From: Impatiens glandulifera
Lineage: Eukaryota; Streptophyta; Magnoliopsida; Ericales; Balsaminaceae
Direction of reading: 5' to 3'
Length of the DNA stretch: 64,000 nt
Assembly (NCBI RefSeq): GCF_907164915.1
Contig: NC_061868.1
Location: forward strand, 26,655,819-26,719,818
In this document: in pieces, positions 1 to 11,922 of the stretch
How positions within the stretch are numbered: the first letter of the stretch is position 1
Layout of the letters: each line of letters begins with the position of its first letter
Notes under the pieces: generated by a model
What the model saw: only the letters and a program-made list of their open reading frames with translations
What the model was told of the DNA's origin: nothing
The model's database searches: none
Program-made: the position numbers and the translations under genes

Positions 1-458
1 TGTTCGGAGCAAACCCTCCTACGTCACCCCTTCTTCTCAGGCTATGAGAAGGATCTCCACTAACTCTTTAGAGTTACAACAATACTGCCGGTGGAGCCCA
101 ACTTCGCTACTCGCCGGTTACACCAAACTCACTCTTTGATGTAATACAACAACTCAACACAACACAGTATAGAAAGCTTCCGGTTTTAGACACACCGGTT
201 TTGAATATACAAGTTTATCTCTCTAGAATCTTATCACTTGAATTGTATTGAAATGTTTTTCTTGCTTGATCGATTCGATACTTCTTCCTTGCCTTCTATT
301 TATATGAAAAGTATGACAACGGTCATATTTTCTCTCTCCCGGTAATGATCAAGAGGCTTGCACGCCTTCCCTCTTGGACAGATCAATTTGGACACATGGC
401 AGACATGCGCTTTAGCCGGTTTGCATGTTGGACACATGGCAGATCTTAGCCGGCTTCC

Positions 459-611
459 TGACAGCTACCTGCTGCCTGGAGATTGCTTCTGGATTTGGAC
501 AAGCATGCCTGACAACTACCTGCTACCTGGAGATTGCTTCTGGATTTGGACAAGCATGCCTGACAGCTACCTGCTGCCTGGAGATTGCTTCTGGATTTGG
601 ACAAGCATGCT
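459..611. repeat. 3 x 51-base tandem repeat in the E 3' LTR
   Basis: Three nearly identical 51-base units contain CTGGAGATTGCTTCTGGATT. Because 51 is a multiple of three, the repeat stays open in several frames and creates false small ORFs. It lies within the LTR and is not a gene. Confidence 0.9.
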
Positions 612-645
612 TGACTACTCATTTAATAACCGGAGCTTGACAGCA

Positions 646-827
646 TTTAATCAACCGGAACATTTATGACTGAGCGACTGCAGTTAATCAACCGGAACAT
701 TTATGACTGAGCGACTGCAGTTAATCAACCAGAGCATTTATGACTGAGCGGCTGCAGTTAATCAACCGGAGCATTTATGACTGAGCGGCTGCAGTTAATC
801 AACTGGAGCATTTATGACTGAACGGTT
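646..827. repeat. about 5 x 37-base tandem repeat in the E 3' LTR
   Basis: Five units of 37 bases carry TTAATCAACCGGAACATTTA and GACTGAGCGACTGCAG. Later copies differ by single bases (CCGGAGC, CTGGAGC). The block sits next to the 51-base repeat, so this LTR grew by two separate tandem expansions. Confidence 0.88.
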
Positions 828-1018
828 TCATTAAGTGTCGGTTGACCAATCCGGTTTGATTGAACTTTATTGACCGGTTCCAGACTCCTTGACTGAACTC
901 CGGTTGACCAACAGGCTGACTGAGCTTCTTGGATAAACCGGTTGCTTTTACTTCAAACCGAAGTCAAACAACCGATTTTGCTCAATTTCCCTGAAATAAC
1001 AAAACTTTAAATCTTATT

Positions 1019-1090
1019 TGCAGTCAGTGGGATTTGATCCCTGGTCACCTGTGTGACAGGTAGAGGTGTTAACCACTACGCTACAACAGC
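1019..1090 (-). pseudogene. tRNA-Asp(GUC)-like sequence (tRNA pseudogene or SINE head)
   Basis: On the minus strand, from 1090 down, the sequence starts GCTGTTGTAGCGTAGTGG, which fits an A box. It continues through CCTGTCACACAGG, an anticodon stem-loop with GTC, and ends in GGGATCAAATCCC, a B box with a weakened TTC. The layout follows plant tRNA-Asp(GUC). The T arm and acceptor stem do not pair well, so this is not a working tRNA. It could be the head of a tRNA-derived SINE inserted between the pol remnant and the LTR of element E; no clear A-rich tail or target duplication was found. Confidence 0.6.
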
Positions 1091-1209
1091 TTCTTGTTAT
1101 ATTTAAACCAATTAATATACTTGATATAACTTAGCGGTTTAACATATATATTTGAACTTAGTTTTATCTATTCATTAAACTTTTCATAAGTTATAACAAT
1201 TATTTTCTA

Positions 1210-1850
1210 TCAGAACTTATTAGTCATCATTTTAGAAAATTTATCACACAGTTTTGGATTAGTTGAACCAAAAATGATGTCATCTACATAGATCTGTACC
1301 AATAATATGTGCTCATTCTTCTCAAATTTGAATAATGTTTTCTCAACAAAGCCTATAGTGAAATATTGATCAAACAGAAATTTTGTGAGTGTGTCATACC
1401 ATGCTCTAGGAGCTTGTTTAAGACCATAATGAGCTTTGTCCAACCTATAAACATGGATGATCAATGCAGGATGAAACCAAGAGGTTGTTCAACATACACC
1501 TCTTCATTTATGATTTCATTTAAAAATACACTTTTAACATCCATTTGAAAGACTTTAAAGTTTTTAAATGTAGCAAATGCTAGAAAGATTCAAATGGCCT
1601 CTAGTCTGGCAACAGGAGTAAATGATTCTTCAAAATCAATGCCTTCTTCTTATTTATATCCTTGAGCCATTAGTTTAGCCTTTTTCCTCGTAACCAAACC
1701 GTTCTCATTGAGTTTATTTTGAAAGACCCATCTAGTACCAATGATAGATTGATTAGCTGGTCTTGGAACTAGATGCTAGACTTTGTTTCTCTCAAACTGG
1801 TTTAGTTCCTCTTGCATTGTTAGAATCCAATCGGGATCCAGCAACGCTTC
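1210..1850 (-). pseudogene. copia reverse transcriptase remnant (element E)
   Basis: The minus strand shows copia RT sequence. An N-terminal part (1480-1850) is broken by stops and frameshifts. An open 84-codon part at 1464-1210 includes LYGL-type sequence ([15 protein letters not shown]) and the catalytic motif YVDDIIFGS. At about 1775 the usual tryptophan of the NKVWHLVPRP-type motif is a TAG stop, and element F has a stop at the same codon. The frame ends at TNKF, and the C-terminal RT connection and RNase H are absent. It cannot make an active enzyme. Confidence 0.85.
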
Positions 1851-2199
1851 ATCCACTTTCCGGTTCAATTTATGAGATAAATGCAGAATTTGCATATTCT
1901 TCTAACAACTGACTCCTAGTCCTGATGGGTGCTCAGGGGTTACCTATAATTAGCTCGGGAGGATGATTTCTGTTACATTTAACATTTTGTCTTGAAGTGC
2001 TTTCTGACTAGCCGGTTATTTGATCAAGGTTAGACATACCTGTAGGTTGAATAGTGTCAGACCGACCAGTTTCCTCAGCAGTTTCTGAGGCATCAACTTC
2101 CTTCTATAAAGTAGCTTGATCTTGTTGAACTTCAACGTTGATAATAGGTCGATCATAAGTAAATCTTCGGTAAATTGGAATTTCATCTTCACTATCAGA

Positions 2200-3545
2200 T
2201 TAGATAGTTAAATTTTCCAATCTGTTAGATAGATCAATGGGTGATGAAGTATTACTTTCAATAGATTCGTCAAATACAATGTGAGATGATTCTTCAACAG
2301 TAAAAGACCTATTGTTATAGACTCTATATGCTTTACTCACTGCCGAATACCCTAACATGATACCACCATATGATTTTGCGTCGAAAGCGGTCAAGTAGTT
2401 TTTACCATTATTATGAATGTAACAATTAGAACTAAAAATTCGAAAATACCGGATATTAGGAACCTTGTCATGGTAGACCTCAAATGGGGTTTTATTAAGA
2501 CGTTTATTTATCATGGATTGATTTTGTGTATAACATGCAGTATTGATAGCCTCTATCCAAATTTTTTTAGCAATACCCAAATCGGCTAACATGGATCTTG
2601 CAGCTTCCTTGAGGGTTCGGTTTCTCCTCTCGGCTAATCCATTCTGATGATGAGTTCTGGAACTAGACAACTCATGTCTAATATCGGATTCTTTAAGGTA
2701 TGAAGTTAAAATTCTATTAATAAATTCGGTACCTCTATCACTTCTGATCTTATTAACATGTAAGGATTGTTCATTGTTGACTCTTTTAAGCATTCTAATT
2801 AGATTTGAAGTAGCTTGATCTTTTGAAACCAAGAAAATAACTCATGTAAATCTGGAATAATCATCAATAATTACCAAATTATAGTGCATTCCTCCCAAAC
2901 TGGTTGCTCTAATTGGTCCAAAAAGATCCATATGAAGAAGTTCTAAGCATCTACTAGATTGAATGTTCCTTTTTTTAAAGTTGATTTAATTTGTTTTCTC
3001 ATTTGACAGGTGGAACGTACTTTATCTTTTGCAAACTTTATATTAGGGATGCCTTGAACTAGTTCTTTAGTGTGGATATAGTTCATTGTTTTAAAATTCA
3101 AATGGTTTTATCTTTTATGCCAAAGCCAATTTTGATTATTTTTAGCAATCATGCAAACAAAGTTAACGCACTTAGTTTTCCAGTCTACCTTATATATATT
3201 TCCTACCCTATGCCCTTTTAATAAGATGTCTCCCTGTTGGTTATTAACTAAGCAAGCTTCTCTTTGGAATTCTACGGTATATCCTATATCACACATCTGA
3301 CTAATTTTCAGCAAGTTAAAACATAGATTTTCGACAATTAACACATTATTAATTGGTAGGTTTCCGTGGATAATCTTACCCTTTCCCACAACTTTACCTT
3401 TGGAGTTGTCATCGAAAATGATTTTTGAACCAGATTCGTTCACAATGTCGGTCAGCAACTTGTTGTTTCCCGTCATGTGCCTTGAGCATCCGCTGTCCAA
3501 ATACCATTTCGAGTACTCCAAGTGTTTAATATGTTTTCCCTGCAA
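2200..3545 (-). pseudogene. copia protease and integrase remnant (element E)
   Basis: Reading down from 3545, the protease has the active-site motif WYLDSGCSRHMTG and is followed by the GAG-pre-integrase region ending in WLWHKR at about 3108. The integrase core is open from 2832 to 2200 and shows IRSDRGTEF (second catalytic Asp) and NGLAERRNRTL (catalytic Glu). The stretch between them (2833-3107), which should hold the zinc-binding region and first catalytic Asp, has stops and frame changes. The frame ends at a TAA around 2200, where the region linking integrase to RT follows. The gene is dead but clearly copia pol. Confidence 0.88.
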
Positions 3546-3578
3546 AATACATTTATTTACACCTTTTGGTACCCATAT

Positions 3579-5302
3579 TTAATTGGGTCCACGGTTAATT
3601 AGTCCCTTGGGGATCCTCGCTCGAATTATTCTATTGAATCTCTCGGTGATGGTCTTAATGGTTCTACTTGCATAAGGCTTAACATCTCTCTATTTTCCTA
3701 TAAATGCCAAATTATATTGTGGTGATGATCTTTGATGAACGTTTTCTGACCTTCTGTTGAGTTCTTGTCTAACCGGTCGGTTGGCTTTGCTTCTCTTAGG
3801 ATTAAGCCATCGCAATTTGTCGGTTGGTCCTACATATGTTATTTCCTTTGCCAGTTTTGAATCGTGAGTTGCTTCACTGCTGGTTGAAGTTCTCTTGACA
3901 AAACTTATGAATGGAAGCTTGTCTTTACTAAACTTGAACTCTTTGTAGTTGGAAGATATATATTTGTCTAGATTGCTGTCGTCATAGCCTAGACCAAATT
4001 TGCAGTTGTGGGGTCTCTGATGTCTCGTCATCTGGCTCACAGCTTCTCCAGATTTCTTCCATTTAGTAATCACGTATTTTGTTCTTTCATTTTCTTCAGT
4101 CAACGATTGAACTTTCTCCTTGAGTTTCTCATTCTTAAAGGATAGTTCAATTGTTCCACCAGTTTTGCTGTGTAGTTGGGCTGGTATAGGATTAAACAGA
4201 TTCTTGTACTCAATAACCATGTCATTGAGTGCAGTGATCAAGTCTTCTAGGGTGAACTCCTCAGGGCAAAATCGAATACCTCTTCCTCGTTTACCATAAG
4301 GCATTTGATTCCTTCATCGTCATTTTCTGAATCGCTATGTGTCCACTAACTTCCACCATCAACAACTATCAGGGCCTTTTGTATCTCCTTACCTTGACTG
4401 TTTGACTGTTGATCTTCTCTTTGGTTCTGATCGGTTAGCTTTTTGTTGTCTCTTATTGGTTTATTGCACTCCGACCTGTACTGACCTAGAGCATCACAAT
4501 TATAACAGCGAACGTTAGCTTCGTTACCATTAGAGTAGTTGTAGTTGTAGGAGTTGGTAAGTTGATTCTTCTTCATGAACTTTCCGAACTTCCTTGCAAG
4601 CATGGCCATTGCATCATCGCTAAACTATTCAGCCGATTTAACAAGTATAGGAGTTGCCGGTTCCACGGAGGTCACTAGAGCCCTGATAGCTGTTGATGCT
4701 GAGGCTTCATCTTTATTTCTCGAGTTCATCTCGAACTCATAGGCTTTTAGATACTCAAAAACATCATACAACTTCATCTTATGAAGACCTCTTGATTCCC
4801 TCATCACCATGGTTTTGACATCCCAAGCGCAAGGAAGAGATGTTAGAGCTTTGACAATTTTTTTCCTTGTTATCGTATTTCTATCCAAGAAGTGAGAGTT
4901 CATTCACAATGCTTGTAAAACGGTCCCCAAATTCCTTTATTGTTTCTCAAGGGCGCATCTTGATGTTTTCAAATTTTTAAGTAGCCACCATGATCTTGTT
5001 TTCCTTGGTTCGCTCGTTTCCTTTGTCTGCCACACTTCTTTTGCAGTAGTGTATCATTTGATATTAGCCAACGTGTTCTTGTCCAGAGTCTTGTAGATGG
5101 AATCTCTACCAAGACTGTCCAGGTTATTCCTTCTTCTGTCCTCAGCTGTCCATTCGCTCATTTCTTTGTCAATCGTTATTGGACCATCAGAGATGACAAA
5201 CATCATTTCATCATCTATAGTGGTAAGGTGAACTTGCATGCGTAGCTTCCAGTTAATGAAGTCTTCGCTTTCAAGGAGTGGGGCATTGCTGATGATCAAC
5301 AT
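3579..5302 (-). pseudogene. copia gag remnant (element E)
   Basis: Broken gag in four open pieces. 5302-5054 is the N-terminus with DFINWKLRM. 4903-4625 is the capsid-like part with SLPCAWDVKTMVMRES. 4609-4346 holds the zinc knuckle CYNCDALGQYRSEC (the pattern is CX2CX4X X4C, with Gln in place of the usual His). 4304-3690 is the charged C-terminal part with KDKLPFISFVK. The frame then continues to RIPKGLINRGPN and a TAA stop at 3581-3579, directly followed in the same frame by IWVPKG and then pol. The same stop occurs in the other copia copies of this window. The replaced zinc-ligand histidine is a further sign of decay. Confidence 0.85.
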
Positions 5303-5337
5303 GTTTACGTCTGGTTACTTGAGTATAGAGACTAGCT

Positions 5338-5349
5338 GCTCTGATAGCA
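5338..5349 (-). other. primer binding site of element E
   Basis: On the minus strand this reads TGCTATCAGAGC, one base away from TGGTATCAGAGC, the complement of the 3' end of plant initiator tRNA-Met used by copia elements. It lies next to the inner edge of the 5' LTR at 5352. Confidence 0.8.
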
Positions 5350-5351
5350 CT

Positions 5352-7101
5352 TATTAGGATCGGGATCGTCGAAGGAGACTAAGGCTCCCTAGGGTGAATG
5401 CTTACACACATGCTGGTTGATAATAACCCTGTTAGAGGTTACTATCGATTTTAATACTATGCAAGTTGTCACAAACTCTTGAACCAAGTTCAAGTGCAGA
5501 ACTGTTCGTTTTAACTTGAAGCAACACAGGCACATTTTAGACACCAACAGGAGGACACAAAGTACAAAAGAAATACAACACAAGATTTATGGATGTTCAT
5601 AGATAAAGCTCTTACGTCACCCCTTCTTCTAAAACGTTGAGAAGGATATTCACTCAAAATATTCAAACGGTTTACAATACGCACGTCGAACACCCGAGGC
5701 TTATTTACTGCTCATTTTTGACTTCTTACTACGTTCACTCTGTTGAAAAAAAAACAGATTCTGTCAACTTACAACACTCACTACTCACAATAAATAGATG
5801 AACTTGTAATACATGTGAGATTCTAACACACACTGACTTGAGAGGTTAAGCAATATGTAAATGTGAACATATTTGAAAGCTTGAACAGAATGTTATCGCA
5901 TTAGGTTGTATCATTGTCAAAAGGGGTTTTTTATCCGGTTGAGCTGAGTTCTCTTAAATAGGAATATGACAACGGTCATATTCTTCTTCATCAATGGATA
6001 TATTTCCTTGATAGTACATCATTTCTTGGATCTGATTGGTTGAAGATCCGAGTAGTACAACAGGTACTTTGATAGATCAGCATGGCATTTAATGAGGTTG
6101 ATACTTTCCAAGAAGCAGATCAACGGGCAGATTTGTCTTCTACTAATTTGACTATCTGGAGTAGGGTGATAAATATCTGCCTCCAATTGACTATTATTGG
6201 ACTTATACCGAAGTAGGTGTCTGGATTATTTGGGCAGGCTTCTGCTCCCAAAAAGTTCTTATCAGACTTGTATAAAAGAGGCAATGATACAGTCTATACA
6301 TGTGAAGGCTCCTTTCTGTATTTACCGGAATTATTCTGCCTATCACTGAATAGGAAACTGTGTTGTGCTTAGAATAAAGTTAACTTATCATAAACCGGTT
6401 CCTCTTCTTGGATCAGGCTGGTTAGACTACCGAGATTGAATTACCGATTTCACCTTCTGAGAATAACTAGTTAAGTTACATTTGGATTTATAAAACCGAT
6501 TATGTATATATTACCTAAGTGATGGAAAAATTGATTCCTCATATCGTACTGAAGTGATAGAAAAACCGATTCCACTTCCTTATGAAAAGCCGAGCATAAA
6601 ACCGATTACATTACCGAAGATATAGCCGAACGCCCCGTCTTTATAAGATCGAAGTATAAAACCGGTTTTGCTGAATAGCCGACCATTTTACCAATGATAA
6701 ACCGATCGCACAACCTTTATAGAACCAAGAAAAAAACGATTTTTCTTAAATAGCTGAACATACGAGTAACTAAATATAATACCGATCAAATAACTGATTT
6801 GAAAAATGGTTGCGCTGTCCTTTCACTACCGAGAATATGACCGGTTTTCTTAAATATCCGAACATACAAATAGTCGAAGGTAAGATCGATCATAGGACCG
6901 ATTTGCACCGTCTTTATAGAACCGATTATAAAACCGATTTGTACCGTTTTTATAGAACCGATCATAAAACCGATTTGCTGAATTTGTTTGCTTATTTTCC
7001 TTTAAGACAAGACATAGCAGTTCCGATTTTTCTTTATCTACATAAAATTTAACTTGGTCAGTTTTGTTTAGATATTTAATTTAGTACTAATTTATCTAAT
7101 A
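5352..7101 (-). repeat. 5' LTR of element E
   Basis: The inner edge is TATTAGGATCGG, corresponding to TGTTAGGATC in element F. The shared LTR block is at 5585-5655 (TTTATGGATGTTC, then TTACGTCACCCCTTCTTC). From about 6480 to 7000 it holds irregular repeats of ACCGAT joined by TATAAAA-type spacers. The outer edge near TTATCTAATA (7101) is inferred from TTATCTAACA in element F. Confidence 0.7.
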
Positions 7102-7148
7102 GATGATGATTCAACTAAGACCACCCAACTGCAAGTTTAGTCTAGGTT

Positions 7149-7400
7149 AACGACACGATCGGCACGAACGACACGATCGACACGATCGGCACGAACGACA
7201 CGATCGACACGATCGACTCGAACGACACAATTGACACAAACAGAATGATTGATACGATCGGTAAGATATCAAGGTCGCGGTTCACTTATGGTGTTCGCAG
7301 TTGCTAGTCGTTTTCGGTCGCTTTTGGCACATCGGCATGATCGGCACGACGATTGGCACGATCAGTACAATCGGCACGAACGACACAAACGACACGGTAA
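7149..7400. repeat. CGACACGATCGGCACGA-type short tandem repeat
   Basis: Units of about 10 bases (GACACGATCG, GCACGAAC and variants) run from 7149 to 7245 and again, less regularly, at 7325-7400. They lie between the E LTR and the ORF1 element. The repeat is GC-rich compared with its surroundings. Confidence 0.85.
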
Positions 7401-7419
7401 CTCTAATAACTCGATCGTT

Positions 7420-9535
7420 AATTCAGCTTCAAAACTTGATTGGAAAGTTAGGGTTTCTGTTTTATCCTATTATTCAATAGCTAGGGTTTCTGGTGTCACA
7501 TGTTCTATAATTGCTCTGTTTTGTTGCTATTTCTTATTCTTCATTAAAATGGGAAGAAATAAAAGAAATAAGAATAAGGAAGTCAAAGAATTTTTTATGG
7601 AAGGTTTAATAGAGGCAACTAAAATTGAAATTGATAGGATTCCTGAAGAAATTATCCAGGAAAAACATGAATGCAACAAAGGTTAAGAATCAATTGCTGA
7701 TGAAAATTCTGAAGAAAATTCTGAAGAAAATGTAGCAAGAAATCAGGGGAAGAAAGAAGGAATTTGGAAGGTTGGTTACAATGAAAGAGCAAATCTCTTT
7801 GGACTGAAAAATCTAATCAAAAAGCTCCTGATGCACGCAAAGAAAGGAGAGATTGTGCTCAATAAAGAAAAAATGCAGCAAATAACCGTCCAATTAAATG
7901 TACAATATCTTAAGGACTGGAATTTACTACAGAAGGAAGAATATGAAAACATAGTAAACTGGTCAGTTGAAACAAAGAGGGAGCTGGTGAAGTCCCCTAA
8001 ATCAAAGACCTATACTATTAGGAGCAATTACAGTTGGAGAGTAAACGAGGTTTGGAAAAATAACACAGGAAATAAAACAGAGGATCATACTTTTAAAGAA
8101 AAAATCTACTTGGGCAATGTTAAAACAAAAGTGGAGGTACTCAATTCTCCTTTTGAATTTAAACTGCCAACTGAAGTGGAAGAAAAATTTGTTAAAAAAG
8201 GGAAAAATGTAGTGGTTGGAAACTACAAAAAAAATAAAGTATCATTCTCAGTCACCAAGGAAGTCTTAATGAAACAATGAGAGAAGAAGGGACAAGTTAA
8301 GATTTCTGTAAATATACATGATCTCTATTTTTTGCAGTTCAAGAAGGAATCAAACTTGGATGATATTCTGAAATATGAGCATACTTATATTTGATCAAAT
8401 TGTATGAAGATGGAGAGATGGTCTGAAAATTTAAACTTGCTAAGCAAACCAAAAGAAATAGCCCAGATATGGTTTAAGCTTTGGAACATCCCAGCACACA
8501 TGTACAATGCAGAAGCTTTAAGTCACTTTGCAAGTTTATTGGGAAAACCATTATACATGGATCCAATTATAGAAAGAGGAGAACAACTTACCTTTGCTAG
8601 AATAAACATTGAAGTGCATCCTCGAAGTACGCTGTCAAATAACATGACAGTAGTTGACAGGAAAGGAAAGTCTACAATCATGGCAATCTCATATGAATGG
8701 AGGCCAGACAGGTGTGTTTTTTGTGATACTTTTCAACATGCTAGCACTAAATGTGAAAAAACAGTTGAAGAAGAGCATAAAATCCTAAAATCCTAAGAAG
8801 AAGAAAAGCAGAAAAATGAAACGGAAGAATCAAGAATCAAAGAGCATATTGGGGAAGTTAAAGAAAATTAGCAAGGAAAAAATACAGAAGAAGAAATCAA
8901 AGAAGAATCAGAGAAGAAAGAAAAAATGATGTAGAGGAAGAAAGCAAGTTAGAATCAAATAATGAAGAAATCAACGAAACTGATGAAATAAGGGATACTG
9001 AAGAAGATAAACCTAAAGACAATGAAGATAAAGAGGCAGAAGTTGAAATCAAAGATACAACAGAGAAGAAAAAAATAGAGGAAACCAAGGTTGTTGATCC
9101 TCAAACACGTAAAACTGAAATTGAGAAAAGTAGTGACAAAAGTCCTGAAATCCTGAAGAAGAAGAATACATTTTATTATGTTAGTATGAGTTTATATAGA
9201 GGAAGATTAAAAAATAAGAACAGACAAACATCATCATCATCTTCAATTCAATCTCCCTTAATGAAGAACGCAAGAAGAATGAGACGTGGAAGAAGGCAAT
9301 ATGGTCAAAAGGCGGATATGGAGACAACATAGGTTGGGATAGCTAGATTGTAGTCTTTGTTAATTATAATCCGTGTTTTGTAATTTGATTTGACTGCCAC
9401 AATTCAGAAACTTTTGGGTCTTTTGTTTGTCATCTTACAATCAAAACTAGGGTTTGTCTAATTTTGATTATTGACCCATCCCACTTTTGGGCCTTTTAAT
9501 GAAATGGTGTTAAACCGTTTTCCCAAAAAAAAAAT
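7420..9535 (+). mobile_element. ORF1-only LINE-like element, copy 1
   Basis: This unit has a 5' leader (GTTAGGGTTTCTG and similar), one long degraded reading frame, a 3' untranslated region from about 9340, and an A-run (CCCAAAAAAAAAA) at 9525-9535. A second copy at 50938-51642 shares the end of the ORF, the 3' UTR and the A-run. The shared 3' end and A tail indicate spread by target-primed reverse transcription. No reverse transcriptase or endonuclease frame is present between the ORF and the tail, so the unit looks non-autonomous. The 5' edge is a guess. Confidence 0.65.
7549..9330 (+). pseudogene. DUF4283/zinc-knuckle ORF1-type protein, nonsense-mutated
   Basis: An ATG at 7549 opens a frame that keeps the same phase over at least 1.2 kb and is interrupted by stops at about 7684, 8278, 8392 and 8794. 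The central part (8404-8650) contains WFKLWNIPAHMYNAEALSHF and LLGKPLYMDP, which match the second half of the DUF4283 domain of plant LINE ORF1 and related proteins. A CX2CX4HX4C zinc knuckle follows (CVFCDTFQHASTKC). The N-terminal third is Lys/Glu-rich. The C-terminal third is very acidic, and its last part is Arg-rich (MRRGRRQYG). Such proteins are thought to bind RNA of LINE elements. Decay mostly by stop codons, with little frameshifting, is notable. It could also be a domesticated gene that died; the second copy with a shared tail favours a mobile element. Confidence 0.75.
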
Positions 9536-9540
9536 AGCAA

Positions 9541-10300
9541 CCCAAACAAGTTGTGCAAAAAGTGGAAACCCACGAAAGACAAACTTCCTCCTATAAGTAT
9601 TGTCAAGGGTACCTAAACTGACACTCAAGAGAATCACAATGCAGATGAGTTAGTAACTAAAAAGGAACTAAAATATCTAGAGCCAACTGACAAGTCAAGG
9701 TGGCTTAATCCTGAGAGAAGGAAAGCCAACTGGTTAGCGTAAACTTGACAGAAGGAAAAGAAGGCTTCATCAAAACTCATTCTCAAAATATGATAACTCA
9801 TCGAGAGGTAAATAGAGAGATGTCAAGCCTAATACAAGTAGAATTATTAAGACTAACACTGGGAGATCTATCAAAATAACACAAGTATGGATTTCCAAAG
9901 TACTGATCAACCATGGACCCAATTAAATGTGGGTACCAAAGGGTGTAAATAGTTTCATTTGCAGGATAAATAGGTCGACTGTCTGGAGGATTCAGAGTGG
10001 TACTTGGACAGTAGTTTCTCAAGGCACATGACCGGAAACACAAGCTTCTAATCAACGTTGTAAAGAAATCTAGATAAAAAATCACATTCGGTGACAACTC
10101 CAAAGGTAAGAACGTGGGCAAGGGTAAGATTGTCCATGGTAACCTCACCATAAATAACGTGCTACTTGTTGAAAATATGTGATATAACCTGCTTAGTATA
10201 AGTCAAATGAGTGATGTAGGATATCATGTTGAATTTCACAAGCAAGCATGCATAGTTAAATATCAACATGGAAGTACTTTATTGACAGACGGGTAAATAA
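9541..10300 (+). pseudogene. copia gag-pol junction fragment, plus strand
   Basis: A broken copy of the end of gag and start of pol. It contains matches to KDKLP, EPTDKSRWLNPERRKAN and QVWISKVLINHGPN, then a TAA at 9924-9926, then MWVPKGVNSFICR in the same frame. The protease region follows in decayed form, with fragments of the SRHMTGN motif visible across frames at 10010-10040. No LTR is found on either side. The ORF1 element's A-tail abuts its 5' end, so the upstream part has been lost or moved. Confidence 0.75.
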
Positions 10301-11922
10301 TTATTACTCTACTTCAGTTTAAACCCTAAAATGTGTTATAATTCTTGTCTTGAAATAACAGAAAATATATAATAAAACGATGGTATAAAGAAATTAAATA
10401 ACTGTACTTGAAGGATTAAGAAGAAAAGAAAAATACCCTTGTTTCTCCAATTGGGCGTTATTCAATATATGATTAGTTTTAGAAAAGAAAAATATTTGAT
10501 GTAAACTATATTATTTGGGTAAGATTTATTATTTACTAATCTAAATATTATAAAATAAAATAATTAAATTAATAATAAAATAAAATAAAATATTATTTGA
10601 ATTAATACTTTACATTAAATAAATTATATTTTAACAAATATTTGATAATATATTTTCATTAATTTTATATTATAAATCAAAATCTCTTTAATTATTTAGA
10701 TTATAATAATATAAATTGAGAAATTGAAAATACTGTAATCTATCATTCCGATACCCATCACTGCATTTCTCCATAGGTCTATATTTCTTTTGTTAAGTGT
10801 TCCAAAACCTTACAAAGTAATAAAATAACTGGTCGATGTGTCAACCAAGTTGTGAAAAACACTTGGTAAAGCTAAAGAAAAAAAAGATTAAAAGATTATG
10901 TTGAAATATTCCCTAAATTCCTAAAGAGTCGACAACTTCACTTAAGTGTGAAGGATACTTTGCAAGACCAAGGGAAAAACTCTAGAGAAAGTTTCTTAAG
11001 TATTAAAATCCCCACAAAGTTACGGTTTTATACTCACAGCCCAGACCATACGGAATGGTCCTCCTCTGATGAACTGTCAAACGATCTCTTTAACTGAAAA
11101 ACAGAATTCATTTTACTCCAAAACTGGAACCCGGTGAACTCCTCAGAACTGTCCCTTTTAAATGAAGGACCCCTCTTCATTTAAATGAAGGGTGCGCTGG
11201 TCCTTTTCCAAAATATAAATTTCCCTTTTTTCTTTTTTTTTTTAGTTCAGCCCTAATTTCTTGTATGACCCTTTAACGGACTCTTCTTAAATGAGTCAAT
11301 CTATTTGAGTTTTGGACCAAATGAGTCCAAACCTTTTATGATAAACTCACAGCCCAATGACCTTGAATCGACTTTTTGAATGAACTCAAATGGTTCTCCC
11401 TAGCCCTAGTTATGAATTTTCATAGTTCACCTTATATTTAGCTTTTTTCTACATCCAAAATTTTAAACACTCGTAACTTTTGATTCAAGGCTCCTCACTA
11501 GATGAGCGAGTAGGTATTGGAAAGGCCCGAGTCTTTTCACAACTCTCATATTTTGAGTTTCAACAAATGAAGTCTTTTCTGACCGGGAAAATGACTGTAT
11601 AGAGACGAGTCACCATATGCACTATTCGTATTACGGGCATCCTAGGGTGAGTTACACAATGAAGTAAGAGGTCTACTTGGTACCATTGAAAACCTGATCT
11701 TCTTAATGTTTGTATCAATATTTTTTTCTTAAGGGGACAAATACTAATTACATACAAAACAAAAAGGAGGCAACTTTTTTGGAGTTATTCAAGCATTATG
11801 GGTCACTTGGATTAAGATAAATTAAGAGTTCTCTCGACTACTAACCACTATGATCGAGTTGTTGTTCTTCTTTTCAGTAGGCTGATCGGTTTTCAAATCC
11901 ACGTCACACTCTTTCGTAGGAT
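10300..11922. other. AT-rich intergenic DNA, no gene recognised
   Basis: The part from 10300 to 10750 is very AT-rich. From 10920 to 11760 base composition is more even and CTCACAGCCC occurs twice (11033, 11346), but no protein or RNA family was recognised. A short inverted pair (AATGAAGG and CTTCATTT) is at 11160-11195. A T-rich run lies at 11227-11244. Confidence 0.5.

Larger units (their letters stand above)
1..984 (-). repeat. 3' LTR of element E (partial)
   Basis: The window opens inside this LTR, in the block shared by all copia LTRs here (TGTTCGGAGCAAACC, then CTCCTACGTCACCCCTTCTT). It ends near 984 at CTCA, followed by a degenerate polypurine complement (ATTTCCCTGAAATA). It contains two tandem repeat blocks at 459-611 and 646-827. 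Confidence 0.7.
1..7101 (-). mobile_element. Ty1/copia LTR retrotransposon E, degenerate
   Basis: This is a minus-strand copia element running from a 5' LTR at about 5352-7101 to a 3' LTR that the window edge cuts (1-984). Reading the minus strand, the order is primer site, gag, protease, integrase, reverse transcriptase, which is the copia order. All reading frames are broken by stops and frameshifts. RNase H is missing: the RT frame ends at 1210 and the 3' LTR begins within about 230 bases. There is no extra ORF between pol and the 3' LTR, unlike element F. The two LTRs differ strongly and contain different internal tandem repeats, so the element is old or mosaic. The outer LTR edges were set by comparison with element F and are approximate. 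Confidence 0.85.

Noticed and set aside
358..669. Repeated-peptide frame of 103 codons
   Set aside because: It comes from the 51-base tandem repeat inside an LTR, where 51 is a multiple of three.
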